Positions 24,485 through 32,768 of a DNA stretch of 64,000 nucleotides are shown here, one piece after another. The translations under genes and the position numbers were made by a program. The stretch comes from Miltoncostaea sp050249835 (GTDB lineage Bacteria; Actinomycetota; Thermoleophilia; Miltoncostaeales; Miltoncostaeaceae). The notes under the pieces were generated by a model. It saw nothing but the letters and a program-made list of their open reading frames with translations, was not told where the DNA came from and did no database searches. Within the stretch, counting starts at the first letter, position 1. Each line of letters begins with the position of its first letter. The stretch lies in NCBI GenBank assembly GCA_050249835.1, contig JBFWPT010000008.1, positions 1-64,000 on the forward strand, in the 5' to 3' direction.

Positions 24485-26674
24485 GTGCTGCTGCTGGTCG
24501 ACGCCCGCGGGCTCGACCGGATCCTCGACTACGCGGTGCCGGACGGCCTCTCCGACGGGGCCGTCCCCGGCGCCCTCGTCGTCTGCCCGCTGGGCCCGCG
24601 GCGCGTGCTGGGCGTCGTCGTCGGGCGGGAGCCGCCGACCCACGAGGGCCGGCTCGCCCCGCTCGCCGGCGTCGTCGAGGGGCGGCCGGTGCCGGCGGAA
24701 CTGCTCGATCTGGCCGGGTGGATGGCCCGCTACCACCTCGCCCCCGTGGCGGCGTGCCTGCGGCTCGTGCTGCCGCCCGGCGACGGGGGCCGTCTGCGGC
24801 GACGTGACGACGGGTCGTGGGTGGTCACGGCGGCGCCCGGCACGCGCGAGCGCATCGTGGCCCGGCTGGCCGACCCGGCGCGGGCGGGGACGGCCCGGCG
24901 CCGTGGTGTGGCCGACGCGCTCGCGGCGGCGGGCGGGGCGCTCCCCGCCGCCGAGCTGTGCCGGGACGCGGGCACGACGATGGCGACGCTCCGGGCCATG
25001 GCGGGGGAGGGGGCGATCACCCTGGCCGGGGAGCGCCAGGCGGCCGACGCGCTGACGGCCGCCGGGGGGCCTGCCCCCGCGCCCGACGCGCCGCCGGCCC
25101 TCACGGGCGAGCAGGACGCGGCGGCGCGGGCGATCGCGGAGGCGATGGACGGCGGCGGGGGGAACCTGCTGCTGCACGGCGTCACCGGGTCGGGGAAGAC
25201 CGAGGTCTATCTGGAGGCGATCCGCCAGGCGCGCCTGCGTGGGCGGGGGAGCATCGTGCTCGTTCCCGAGATCGCGCTGACGCCCCAGCTCCTGTCCCGG
25301 CTGCGCGCGCGCCTGGGGGCGGGGGTCGCCATCTGGCACTCCGCCCTCAGCCCGGCCGAGCGCGCCCATGAGCACCGGCGGGTGCGCGACGGCGAGGCGG
25401 ACGTCGTGCTCGGCGCGCGGTCCGCCGTGTTCGCGCCCGTGGCCTCCCTCGGCCTGATCGTGGTGGACGAGGAGCACGACCCCTCCTACAAGCAGGACGG
25501 GGCGCCCCGCTACGACGCCCGCCAGGTGGCCGCGCGCCGCGCCCGCGCGACCGGGGCGGTCGTCGTGCACGGCAGCGCCACGCCGCGGCCGGAGACCTGG
25601 CACGCCCTCCCGCGGCACACCCTCGCCCGCCGGGCCGACGGCTCGGAGCTGCCGCGGGTGGAGGTGGTGGACATGCGGATGCAGGGCGCCGGGCCGGTGT
25701 CGCGCCCGCTCGCCCGGGCCCTGCACGAGGCCGCCGGACGCGGCGAGAAGGCGATCGTGCTCGCCAGCCGGCGCGGGTTCTCCCTCATGGCGCTCTGCCG
25801 CGGGTGCGGCTGGATCGCCCGCTGCCCCGACTGCGACGTCGCCCTGGTCCAGCACGAGCGGCCGCGCCGCCTCGCGTGCCACCACTGCGGCCTGGAGCGG
25901 CCGGTCCCGGGCGTCTGCCCCGAGTGCCACGGCGCGGAGATCGCCCGGCAGGGCACGGGCTCCCAGGGCGTGGAGGCCGCGCTGCGGCGCCTCGTGCCGG
26001 GGATGCGGGTGGTGCGGATGGACGGCTCCAGCGCCCGCGGCCGGGGTGCCGTGGGGCGCCTGCTGGCCGAGTTCGCCCGCCCGGGCGCGGCGGTCCTGCT
26101 GGGCACCCAGATGGTGGCGAAGGGCCACGACCTCCCGGACGTGACCGTCGCGGCGGCGGTCGACGCCGACGCGCCCCTGCAGCACGCGGGGTTCCGCAGC
26201 GAGGAGCGCGCGTTCTCGCTCATCGTGCAGCTCGCGGGCCGCGCCGGGCGGCGCGGGGAGCCGGCCCACGTGATCGTCCAGGCGTACGAGCCGGCCGCGC
26301 GGGCCGTGACGCTCGGGGCGCGCCACGCGGTGGCGGAGTTCCTGGACGGCGAGGTCGCGCGCCGCCGGGCCCACGACCTGCCCCCGTTCTCCCGGCTCGT
26401 GCGCGTGCTGGTGGAGGGGGACGACCCGGCGGCGGTCCTGGCGGTGGCCGACGACCTCGCGGGGGCCATGCGGCTCGCGGCCCCCCGGGCCGGCGTGCTC
26501 GGCCCGGCGCCGATGCACCGCCTGCGCGGCCGCACGCGGCGGGCGCTGCTGCTTCGGGCGGGGTCGTCGTCGGAGATGACGATCCCGCTGCGGGCGGTGC
26601 TGGACGACCGGGCCGCGGCCCTGCGCCGCGCCGGGGTGCGCGCCGTCGTGGACGTCGACCCGCAGGAGGCGTGA
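24485..26674 (+). CDS. priA: Primosomal protein N' (PriA helicase)
   Basis: PriA restarts stalled replication forks. The 729-residue protein has the N-terminal 3' DNA-binding domain starting LLLVDARGLDRILDYAVPDG, Walker A in LHGVTGSGKTEVYLEAI, and the DEEH box in LIVVDEEHDPSYKQ. A zinc-binding region has four CxxC pairs (CRGC, CPDC, CHHC, CPEC). GTQMVAKGHDLPDVT and LAGRAGRRG are helicase motifs. All catalytic elements are present, unlike some actinobacterial PriA proteins described as lacking helicase residues. The start is GTG; the next gene begins directly after its stop. Confidence 0.93.
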   Translation: MLLLVDARGLDRILDYAVPDGLSDGAVPGALVVCPLGPRRVLGVVVGREPPTHEGRLAPLAGVVEGRPVPAELLDLAGWMARYHLAPVAACLRLVLPPGDGGRLRRRDDGSWVVTAAPGTRERIVARLADPARAGTARRRGVADALAAAGGALPAAELCRDAGTTMATLRAMAGEGAITLAGERQAADALTAAGGPAPAPDAPPALTGEQDAAARAIAEAMDGGGGNLLLHGVTGSGKTEVYLEAIRQARLRGRGSIVLVPEIALTPQLLSRLRARLGAGVAIWHSALSPAERAHEHRRVRDGEADVVLGARSAVFAPVASLGLIVVDEEHDPSYKQDGAPRYDARQVAARRARATGAVVVHGSATPRPETWHALPRHTLARRADGSELPRVEVVDMRMQGAGPVSRPLARALHEAAGRGEKAIVLASRRGFSLMALCRGCGWIARCPDCDVALVQHERPRRLACHHCGLERPVPGVCPECHGAEIARQGTGSQGVEAALRRLVPGMRVVRMDGSSARGRGAVGRLLAEFARPGAAVLLGTQMVAKGHDLPDVTVAAAVDADAPLQHAGFRSEERAFSLIVQLAGRAGRRGEPAHVIVQAYEPAARAVTLGARHAVAEFLDGEVARRRAHDLPPFSRLVRVLVEGDDPAAVLAVADDLAGAMRLAAPRAGVLGPAPMHRLRGRTRRALLLRAGSSSEMTIPLRAVLDDRAAALRRAGVRAVVDVDPQEA

Positions 26675-28249
26675 GTGCCGTCGCGGCTCGCCGACGAGCG
26701 GCAGGGCCTGCGGCGCGTGGCGGCGGCCGTGGTGGCGCGGGCCGATCCGACCGAGGCGCTCAACCTCGCGGCCGCCGAGGTGGCCGCCCTCATGGGGGTC
26801 GAGCAGGGGTTCGTCTTCCGCCTCATCGGCGACCGGGTGGAGATCGCGGGCGCGGACGGGGTGGAGGACTCGCCGGTGGGCGCCGTCCACGGGATGCTCC
26901 CGGCCGGCGTGATCCCCGAGGTCGTCCGGACGCGCGCGCCCGTGCGGGTGGAGGGGCGGCTGCGCCCCATCGGCCGCGAGAACTCGGCGCAGCACTGGAT
27001 CACCCCGGTGTACCGGGGCGGGATCGGCGCGCCGGTGTTCGTCGGCGACGACCTCTGGGGCGTCCTCGTGGCGGCGACCATCCGCGACGAGACCTTCCCG
27101 CCCGGCGCCGAGGCCCGGCTCGCCTACTTCGCCGAGATCGCGGGGATCGCCATCGGCAACGCCGAGGCCAACGAGCGCCTGGCCCGCATGGCGATGAGCG
27201 ACCCGCTCACCGGCCTCGCCAACAACCGGGCCTTCCGGGACGCCCTCGACGCCGAGGTGGAGCGGGCCCGCCGCCACGGCCGTCCGCTCGCCCTGGCCGT
27301 CCTCGACATCGACCACTTCAAGGTCGTCAACGACACCCACGGCCACGTCGCCGGGGACCAGGCGCTCATGGAGGTCGGCGGGCGCCTGATGCGGGTGGCG
27401 CGCCGCGGGGACGTCGTGGCCCGGGTCGGCGGGGAGGAGTTCGCCTGGATCCTCCCCGAGACGGACCTGTCCGGCGCCCGCGCGGTGGCCGAGCGCGCCC
27501 GCCGCGCCGTCAACCGCGCCCCGGTGCCCGGCATCGGCCGCATCACCGTGTCCATCGGCCTCGCCGAGCTGCACCAGGCCTCCGGAGCCGGCGACCTCTA
27601 CCGCCTCGCCGACGACGCCCTCTACGCCGCCAAGCGCGGCGGCAGGGACCGGTCCGTCGCCCACGCCGACCGCCCGGCGGGGGCCGAGGCGCCGGTGCGC
27701 GACGAGCTCGCGGCGGCCGGCCCGGTGGCGCGGGCGCTGGCCCGGGCGCTCGCGGTCCACGACCCGGCCACGGCCTTCCACTGCACGCGGGTGGCGGGGC
27801 TCGCCGGGCGCGTGGCCCGGGAGTCCGGGTGGCCGGCCGAGCGCGCCGACCTGCTCGCCGAGGCCGCGCTCGTCCACGAGGCCGGGGCGTTCGGCGCGCG
27901 CCGCGCCGGCACCGGGCCGCGCGGGGAAGACGGGGCGGACGCCGGCCGCCGGGCGCTGGTGGGGTCGGAGGTCCTGCGCGACGTGATGGGGCCGGACCAG
28001 GTCGCCTGGGTGCGCGGCATCGGCGAGCGGTGGGACGGCAGCGGCGGGCCGGACGGCCTGGCCGGCGAGGCGATCCCGGACGGGGCCCGCATCCTGGCCG
28101 TCGCCGACGCCTGGGACCTGCTCACGGCGGGCCGCCCGCCCGGGGCGCCGGCGGCGTCCGTCGCCGAGATCCTCGACCAGGCGGGCACCCGGTTCTGCCC
28201 GGCGGCCGCGGCCGCGCTCGCGCGGGCCCTCGGGGTGGCGCCGGCATGA
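26675..28249 (+). CDS. GAF-GGDEF diguanylate cyclase with degenerate HD-GYP domain
   Basis: The 524-residue protein combines a GAF-like sensor (residues about 10-165), a diguanylate cyclase domain and an HD-GYP-like C-terminus. The cyclase has DIDHFKVVND and the active-site GGEEF at 252-256, plus an RxxD product-inhibition site (RRGD) five residues before it, so it probably makes c-di-GMP. The HD-GYP part is degenerate: LVHEAGAFG replaces the HD dyad, RWDGSGGPDGLAG replaces HHExxDGxGYPxGL, while ILAVADAWDLL is kept. Phosphodiesterase activity is unlikely. GTG follows the priA stop directly; the 3' end overlaps the next gene (ATGA). Confidence 0.88.
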   Translation: MPSRLADERQGLRRVAAAVVARADPTEALNLAAAEVAALMGVEQGFVFRLIGDRVEIAGADGVEDSPVGAVHGMLPAGVIPEVVRTRAPVRVEGRLRPIGRENSAQHWITPVYRGGIGAPVFVGDDLWGVLVAATIRDETFPPGAEARLAYFAEIAGIAIGNAEANERLARMAMSDPLTGLANNRAFRDALDAEVERARRHGRPLALAVLDIDHFKVVNDTHGHVAGDQALMEVGGRLMRVARRGDVVARVGGEEFAWILPETDLSGARAVAERARRAVNRAPVPGIGRITVSIGLAELHQASGAGDLYRLADDALYAAKRGGRDRSVAHADRPAGAEAPVRDELAAAGPVARALARALAVHDPATAFHCTRVAGLAGRVARESGWPAERADLLAEAALVHEAGAFGARRAGTGPRGEDGADAGRRALVGSEVLRDVMGPDQVAWVRGIGERWDGSGGPDGLAGEAIPDGARILAVADAWDLLTAGRPPGAPAASVAEILDQAGTRFCPAAAAALARALGVAPA

Positions 28250-29727
28250 CCGTGGTCCTCACGGCCCGCGCCGTCCCGGAGCCGGTCGACGTCGAGCGGA
28301 TCGCGTACGGCGAGAGCGTCGAGCTCGCACCCGACGCGCTGGAGCGCATCGCGGCGGGCCACCGGGCGACGGCGCGCGCGCTCGCCTCCGGGGGCCGGGT
28401 GTACGGGGTCACGACCGGGCAGGGCTACCTGGCGGACCGCGACCTCGACGACGAGGAGGTCGCCCGGCACCAGCGCGACCTGCTGGTGGGGAGGGCGGTC
28501 GGATCGGCGCCGTGGCTGCCCCCGGCCGAGGCGCGCGCGATCATGGCCGTGCGGCTCGCCCGCTTCGCGGGCGGCGCCGCGGGGGTCAGCCCCGAGCTCT
28601 GCCGGGTCATCGCCGCCCGGCTCAACGACGGCTTCACGCCCGCCGTGCCGCGCACCGGCATCGGCTGCGCCGGGGAGGTCATCCCGCTGTCGCACGCCTT
28701 CCAGACCCTCGCCGGGCTCGGCCGGGTGCTGGACGGCGACGGGGTGGAGGACGCCGCGACGGCCCTCGCCCGGCGGGGCGCGGAGCCCTACGCCCCGCGC
28801 GCAAAGGAGGGCATCGCGCTGCTGGCGGGCTCGCCCGGGGTCACGGCCCTCGCCATCTGCCGCCGCCGTTCCGCGTCCCGGCTGGCCGCCCTCATGACCT
28901 GGGGCGCCGCGTGCGCGGCCGACGCGGCGGGCGTGCCACTCGACGCGCTCTCCGCGGCGGTGGGGCGCCTCGGGCCCGACCGCGTGCTCGCCGCGGTGTG
29001 CGAACGGCTCGGGGACCTGCTGGAGGGAGCCGCGGGCCCCCGGCGGCTGTCCCAGGGCCCGGTGTCGTTCCGGATCGCCCCCCAGGTGCTCGCCCACCTG
29101 CGCCGTACCGTGGACCGGCTCGGGGAGGACGCCGCCCTGGCGCTGGCCGCGCCGGACGACTCGCCGGCGCTCATCGACGGCGCCTTCACGAGCACCGGCA
29201 CCTTCCACGAGATCGGTCTGGCGGCGGGGATGGACGCGCTCACCGCCGCCCTCGTCCGCGCCGCCGAGGCGTCCGCCCAGCGGTCCCACCGATTGCTGGA
29301 CGGCCGCGTGACCGGGCTCCCGGACCAGCTCACGCCCCGGCCGGGGCCGCGCTGCGGGCTCGTCGTGCTGCACAAGCGGGCCGTCGGGGCCGTCCACGAC
29401 CTGCGCCGCCTGGCCGTGCCGGCCTCGGTCGGCCTCATGGACACCTCGCTCGGCCAGGAGGACGCGCAGACCTTCGGCTTCGCCTCGGCCGAGGCGCTGC
29501 GGGCCGCGGAGGGCCTCACGGCCGAGGTCCTGGCGATCGAGCTGATCCACGCCCGCCAGGCGTGGGCGCTGCGCGGCACCCGGCCCGCCCCCGGGCTCGC
29601 GCCGCTCGCCGGCGCGGTCGCCGCGGCCGTGCCGCCGGTCGACGAGGACCGGCCGCTCGGGCCGGACGTCGATCGCGTGCGGGACCTGCTCGCCGGGATC
29701 GCGCTCCCGGGGGTCCCTGCGCCCTGA
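28246..29727 (+). CDS. Aromatic amino acid lyase (HAL/PAL) family protein lacking the MIO triad
   Basis: The 493-residue protein clearly belongs to the histidine/phenylalanine ammonia-lyase family: VYGVTTGQGYLADRDLD, VPRTGIGCAGEVIPLSH, AKEGIALLAGSPGVTALAI and SLGQEDAQTFGF align throughout. However, the Ala-Ser-Gly that cyclises into the MIO cofactor is Cys141-Ala142-Gly143. The conserved Asn of the LNGTQ motif is Ala194. The catalytic Tyr of DPYSxR is Val273 (QGPVSFRIAPQV). Ordinary ammonia-lyase chemistry is therefore unlikely. It overlaps the cyclase gene by 4 bases. Function unknown; a non-enzymatic, binding or altered catalytic role is possible. Confidence 0.85.
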   Translation: MTVVLTARAVPEPVDVERIAYGESVELAPDALERIAAGHRATARALASGGRVYGVTTGQGYLADRDLDDEEVARHQRDLLVGRAVGSAPWLPPAEARAIMAVRLARFAGGAAGVSPELCRVIAARLNDGFTPAVPRTGIGCAGEVIPLSHAFQTLAGLGRVLDGDGVEDAATALARRGAEPYAPRAKEGIALLAGSPGVTALAICRRRSASRLAALMTWGAACAADAAGVPLDALSAAVGRLGPDRVLAAVCERLGDLLEGAAGPRRLSQGPVSFRIAPQVLAHLRRTVDRLGEDAALALAAPDDSPALIDGAFTSTGTFHEIGLAAGMDALTAALVRAAEASAQRSHRLLDGRVTGLPDQLTPRPGPRCGLVVLHKRAVGAVHDLRRLAVPASVGLMDTSLGQEDAQTFGFASAEALRAAEGLTAEVLAIELIHARQAWALRGTRPAPGLAPLAGAVAAAVPPVDEDRPLGPDVDRVRDLLAGIALPGVPAP

Positions 29728-29748
29728 GGTTCCGGCGGTGTCGTCCGC

Positions 29749-29754
29749 TACTCT
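29749..29754 (+). promoter_or_regulatory. Putative -10 element (TACTCT)
   Basis: TACTCT lies 37 bases before the next ATG (29792), directly after a weak 4-bp inverted repeat GCGG/CCGC (29735-29738, 29745-29748). Confidence 0.35.
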
Positions 29755-29791
29755 TGCCTGCGGTCCGTCACTCGCCAAGGAGCGCTCGTCC

Positions 29792-30652
29792 ATGCCGGTT
29801 CCCCGCCTTTTCGAGGCGTCCAGCGACCCACGGGAGCAGTGGGTCCACGTCCTCGCCACCCTGCTCGGCCTCGGGGGGCCCGAGACGCGCACGGCGCTCG
29901 TCGAGGAGATCTCCGGCGAGGCGCTCCCGGAGGCCGACGCCCTGCTCGTCCGCGAGCAGCGCCCGCTGACGGACGACCTGCTCGGGGACATCGTCGTCCG
30001 GGGCGCCGGGTGGACCTTCGCGGTGCAGGCGACGCTGGCGTTCGACGCGGACGAGGAGGAGCGCCTCCGGGCGACCTACGACGCGCTCACCGAGAGCTAC
30101 GACAAGTGCATCGTCGTGGCCGTGACGCCGGACCGGAAGCCGCCGGCCGCCGTCGAGCGCGCCGCCGCGGACGGGCGCACGATCCGCCACCGCAGCTGGC
30201 TGCGCGTGCGCGACTGGGTGCAGGAGCGCCCGGAGCGCGGGCGCGCCCAGGGCACCGACCTGCTGCTGCTCCGCGAGGCCGACTACTTCTTCACGCCCCG
30301 CGTCGCCGAGCTGTACCGCCTCGAGGGCCTCATGCCGATGGTCCCGCAGGAGCTGCGCCCGAGCCTCGCCGGCATGTTCTTCGACCTCAACGACCTGGCA
30401 CCGGCGCCGCTCATCCGCAACGAGGAGGGCGCCGCGAAGGTGGCCTTCCCGCGGACGGGCGACACCCAGGCCGAGATCGCGGTCGGCGGCGGGGGCCTCA
30501 CGCTCACCCTCGCGAGCGCCGACGGCGGCCCGGGGTACGCGGCCGGCGCCGACGGCGGCCAGACCCTCACCGTGAGTGAGGCGGGCGACTACCTGGCCGC
30601 GCGCGCCTGGACCCAGTCCACCGCCAAGGGCCTCCTGCCGGCCCGCCGGTGA
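29792..30652 (+). CDS. Unknown protein, N-terminal half resembling a degenerate PD-(D/E)XK nuclease fold
   Basis: The 286-residue protein starts MPVPRLFEASSDPREQW after AAGGAG. Residues 60-110 (DDLLGDIVVRGAGWTFAVQA, then RATYDALTESYDKCIVVAV) follow the strand-helix pattern of PD-(D/E)XK-like domains, with Asp66 in place but Gln79-x-Thr81 where E-x-K would be expected. This fold idea is inference. The C-terminal half holds a glycine-rich beta region. It overlaps the kinase gene by 4 bases, so the two probably work together. No named family recognised. Confidence 0.65.
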   Translation: MPVPRLFEASSDPREQWVHVLATLLGLGGPETRTALVEEISGEALPEADALLVREQRPLTDDLLGDIVVRGAGWTFAVQATLAFDADEEERLRATYDALTESYDKCIVVAVTPDRKPPAAVERAAADGRTIRHRSWLRVRDWVQERPERGRAQGTDLLLLREADYFFTPRVAELYRLEGLMPMVPQELRPSLAGMFFDLNDLAPAPLIRNEEGAAKVAFPRTGDTQAEIAVGGGGLTLTLASADGGPGYAAGADGGQTLTVSEAGDYLAARAWTQSTAKGLLPARR

Positions 30653-32175
30653 CGACCGCCGCCCAGGAGCGGCTCGTCGGCACCTGGGCGCTCGAGGAGC
30701 GCATCGGGGGCGGCGGCCAGGCCGCCGTGTGGCGCGTGCGCCACGCGGTGCTCGCCCGGCACGCCGCCCTCAAGCTCGTCCACCCGGCGATCTGGGACGA
30801 CCCCGGCTTCCGGGTGCGCTTCCGGCGGGAGGTCGACGCCCTCGTGGCGCTCGAGCACCCGTCCATCGTCCCGATCCTCGACGCCGGGGAGCACGAGGGC
30901 CGCGGGTACCTCGTCATGGCGCTCGCCCGCGGCGGCAGCCTGGACAAGCGGATCGCCGGCCGGCCGCTCACGCCGGACGAGGCCGTCCGGATCGTCACCG
31001 CGCTCGCGTCGGCCCTCGACGCCGCCCACGCGGCCGGGGTGCTGCACCGCGACGTGACCCCGTCCAACGTCCTGCTCGACCCCCTCGGCCCCTGGCTCGC
31101 CGACTTCGGCCTCGCCGTGCGCGGCGACGCGACGACGCTGACGGGAGAGGGCCAGATCGTCGGCACGGCCGGCTACCTGGCGCCCGAGGTCATCGCGGGC
31201 GGCCGCGCCACGCCCGCCTCCGACCGCTACGCCCTGGCGGCCACGGCGTTCCGCGCCCTCACCGGGGAGCCGCCGTTCGCGGCCCGCGGGGTCGCGGGGA
31301 CGCTCTACGCCCACGTCCACGGCACGCCGCGGCGCGCGTCGGAGATCCTGCCGGAGCTGCCGCCCGCCCTGGACGAGGCGCTGGCCTGGGGGCTCGCGCG
31401 CGAGCCGGGCCACCGCCCGCCCTCGGCCGCCGCCCTGGCCGACGCGCTGGCCGCAGCCGTGGGCGGCACCGCCGCCCCGACCCGGGTCGCCGTGGTCCCG
31501 CCGCCCCCTCCGGCCCCCGCCCCGACCCGCGTGATGCCCGCGCCCGACGCCCGCACCCACGCCCTCGTCCGGCAGCCGTCCGCGCCCCCGCGGCGCCGGC
31601 GCCGCCGCGGGCTCCTGGTGGGCGGGCTCGCCGCCGCGGCGATCGTGGTCGCCGGCGGCGCCGCGGGCGCCCTCACCCTGACGCGCGACACGCCGCCGCC
31701 CCCGCCGCCGCCGGCCGAGAACCCGCGGGTCACGATCCCGCAGACCGTGCCCGGCCCGGACGGCCTCGGCATCAGCGCCGACCCGGCCATCGCGGCCGAC
31801 CTGCCCGGCGGCGTGGCGATCCCGGGCGCCGTGGCCGCGACGGTGGGCGACGTCCGCGTGACGGCCTTCCCCGGCGGCTGGGAGGCGCTGGACGACGTCC
31901 GGGCCCGCCTCGAGGGCGACGGGTACGTCGTCGAGGGGCTGCCGGTCACGGAGGGCGACCTCTTCACCGACCCCGGCCCGGACATCGGCTGGGGCGCGCG
32001 CCAGGACGACATCCTCGACATCCTGGGCCAGTCCGAGCGGTGGGCGGTCATGGTGCTGTCGGAGTCCACCGGCGCCCGCGCCCTCCTCGTGCGCGGCTGG
32101 CACGACGCCCCCGCCGCGTACGCCCGGGCGCTGGCCGAGTCGAGCGGCGCGCGGGTGGTCGCCCCGCCGGGCTGA
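30649..32175 (+). CDS. Membrane-anchored Ser/Thr protein kinase (PknB-like)
   Basis: The N-terminal kinase domain has a glycine loop (ERIGGGGQAAVWRV), Lys42, HRD at 133-135, DFG at 152-154 and GTAGYLAPE. The catalytic-loop lysine is Thr137 (HRDVTPSNVLL), a substitution also known in some active bacterial kinases. A proline-rich linker and a basic stretch lead to one membrane helix (LLVGGLAAAAIVVAGGAAGA, about 323-345). A proline-rich spacer and an extracytoplasmic domain of about 140 residues follow, without PASTA repeats. The GTG start overlaps the preceding gene. Confidence 0.9.
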   Translation: MTTAAQERLVGTWALEERIGGGGQAAVWRVRHAVLARHAALKLVHPAIWDDPGFRVRFRREVDALVALEHPSIVPILDAGEHEGRGYLVMALARGGSLDKRIAGRPLTPDEAVRIVTALASALDAAHAAGVLHRDVTPSNVLLDPLGPWLADFGLAVRGDATTLTGEGQIVGTAGYLAPEVIAGGRATPASDRYALAATAFRALTGEPPFAARGVAGTLYAHVHGTPRRASEILPELPPALDEALAWGLAREPGHRPPSAAALADALAAAVGGTAAPTRVAVVPPPPPAPAPTRVMPAPDARTHALVRQPSAPPRRRRRRGLLVGGLAAAAIVVAGGAAGALTLTRDTPPPPPPPAENPRVTIPQTVPGPDGLGISADPAIAADLPGGVAIPGAVAATVGDVRVTAFPGGWEALDDVRARLEGDGYVVEGLPVTEGDLFTDPGPDIGWGARQDDILDILGQSERWAVMVLSESTGARALLVRGWHDAPAAYARALAESSGARVVAPPG

Positions 32176-32183
32176 TCCCGCTC

Positions 32184-32202
32184 CCCCCGGCCGGTCCGGG
32201 GG
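32184..32202 (+). terminator. GC hairpin after the kinase gene
   Basis: CCCCCGG (32184-32190) / CCGGGGG (32196-32202), a perfect 7-bp stem with a 5-base loop, 8 bases after the stop. It ends 11 bases upstream of the def -10. Confidence 0.5.
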
Positions 32203-32210
32203 TGGTCGCT

Positions 32211-32219
32211 TGCTAGAGT
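32211..32219 (+). promoter_or_regulatory. Extended -10 promoter (TGC-TAGAGT) of def, leaderless
   Basis: The hexamer ends 6 bases before the GTG start of def, so the mRNA would begin at or next to the start codon. This promoter probably drives the whole def-to-ribH operon. Confidence 0.5.
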
Positions 32220-32225
32220 CGGGAC

Positions 32226-32762
32226 GTGTCCTCACGCGCCCTCGACGACCCCGCCCTCGAGCGCCGGCGCCTCGCCGCGCTCGACCAGATCCGCCAGCTC
32301 GGCGACCCGGTCCTGCGCGCTCCGGCCCTCACGATCACCGAGTTCGACGAGGCGCTCGCCGACGAGGCCGAGCGCATGGTGGCGATCATGCACGACGCCC
32401 GCGGCGTCGGGCTCGCCGCCCCGCAGGTGGGGTCCCTGCGCCGCCTCGCGGTCGTGATGACGGGCGAGGACGAGGTGACGGTCCTCTGCAACCCCGAGAT
32501 CACCTGGCGGTCGGAGGAGCAGGAGGAGGACTTCGAGGGGTGCCTCTCGATCGGCGAGATCTCGGTCGAGGTCCCCCGCGCCCTCGCGGTGAGGGTCCGC
32601 GCCCAGGACGTCACGGGGCGCGTCTTCGAGATCGAGCCGGAGGGCTTCGCCGCGCGGGTGGTGCAGCACGAGCTCGACCACCTCGACGGGGTCCTGATCC
32701 TCGACCGCACGGCGCCCGAGCAGCGCCGGGAGGCCCTCAAGGCCCTGCGCGACGGCGGCTGA
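32226..32762 (+). CDS. def: Peptide deformylase
   Basis: It removes the N-formyl group from nascent proteins. The three PDF motifs are intact: GVGLAAPQ (60-67), EGCLS (104-108, Cys is a metal ligand) and HELDH (148-152, two His ligands and the catalytic Glu). The 178-residue length is normal. It is paired with fmt 6 bases downstream, so formyl addition and removal are co-encoded. The mRNA is probably leaderless with a GTG start. Confidence 0.96.
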   Translation: MSSRALDDPALERRRLAALDQIRQLGDPVLRAPALTITEFDEALADEAERMVAIMHDARGVGLAAPQVGSLRRLAVVMTGEDEVTVLCNPEITWRSEEQEEDFEGCLSIGEISVEVPRALAVRVRAQDVTGRVFEIEPEGFAARVVQHELDHLDGVLILDRTAPEQRREALKALRDGG

Positions 32763-32768
32763 GCCGCC

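Noticed and set aside
24389..27877. A 1162-codon open frame on the minus strand opposite priA and the cyclase gene
   Set aside because: It mirrors genuine genes whose motifs are intact, and its translation is low-complexity Arg/Gly/His/Ala text typical of antisense frames in high-GC DNA.
30649..32175. A PASTA-type sensor on the kinase
   Set aside because: The region after the membrane helix is about 140 residues, lacks the PASTA repeat pattern and has a proline-rich start.
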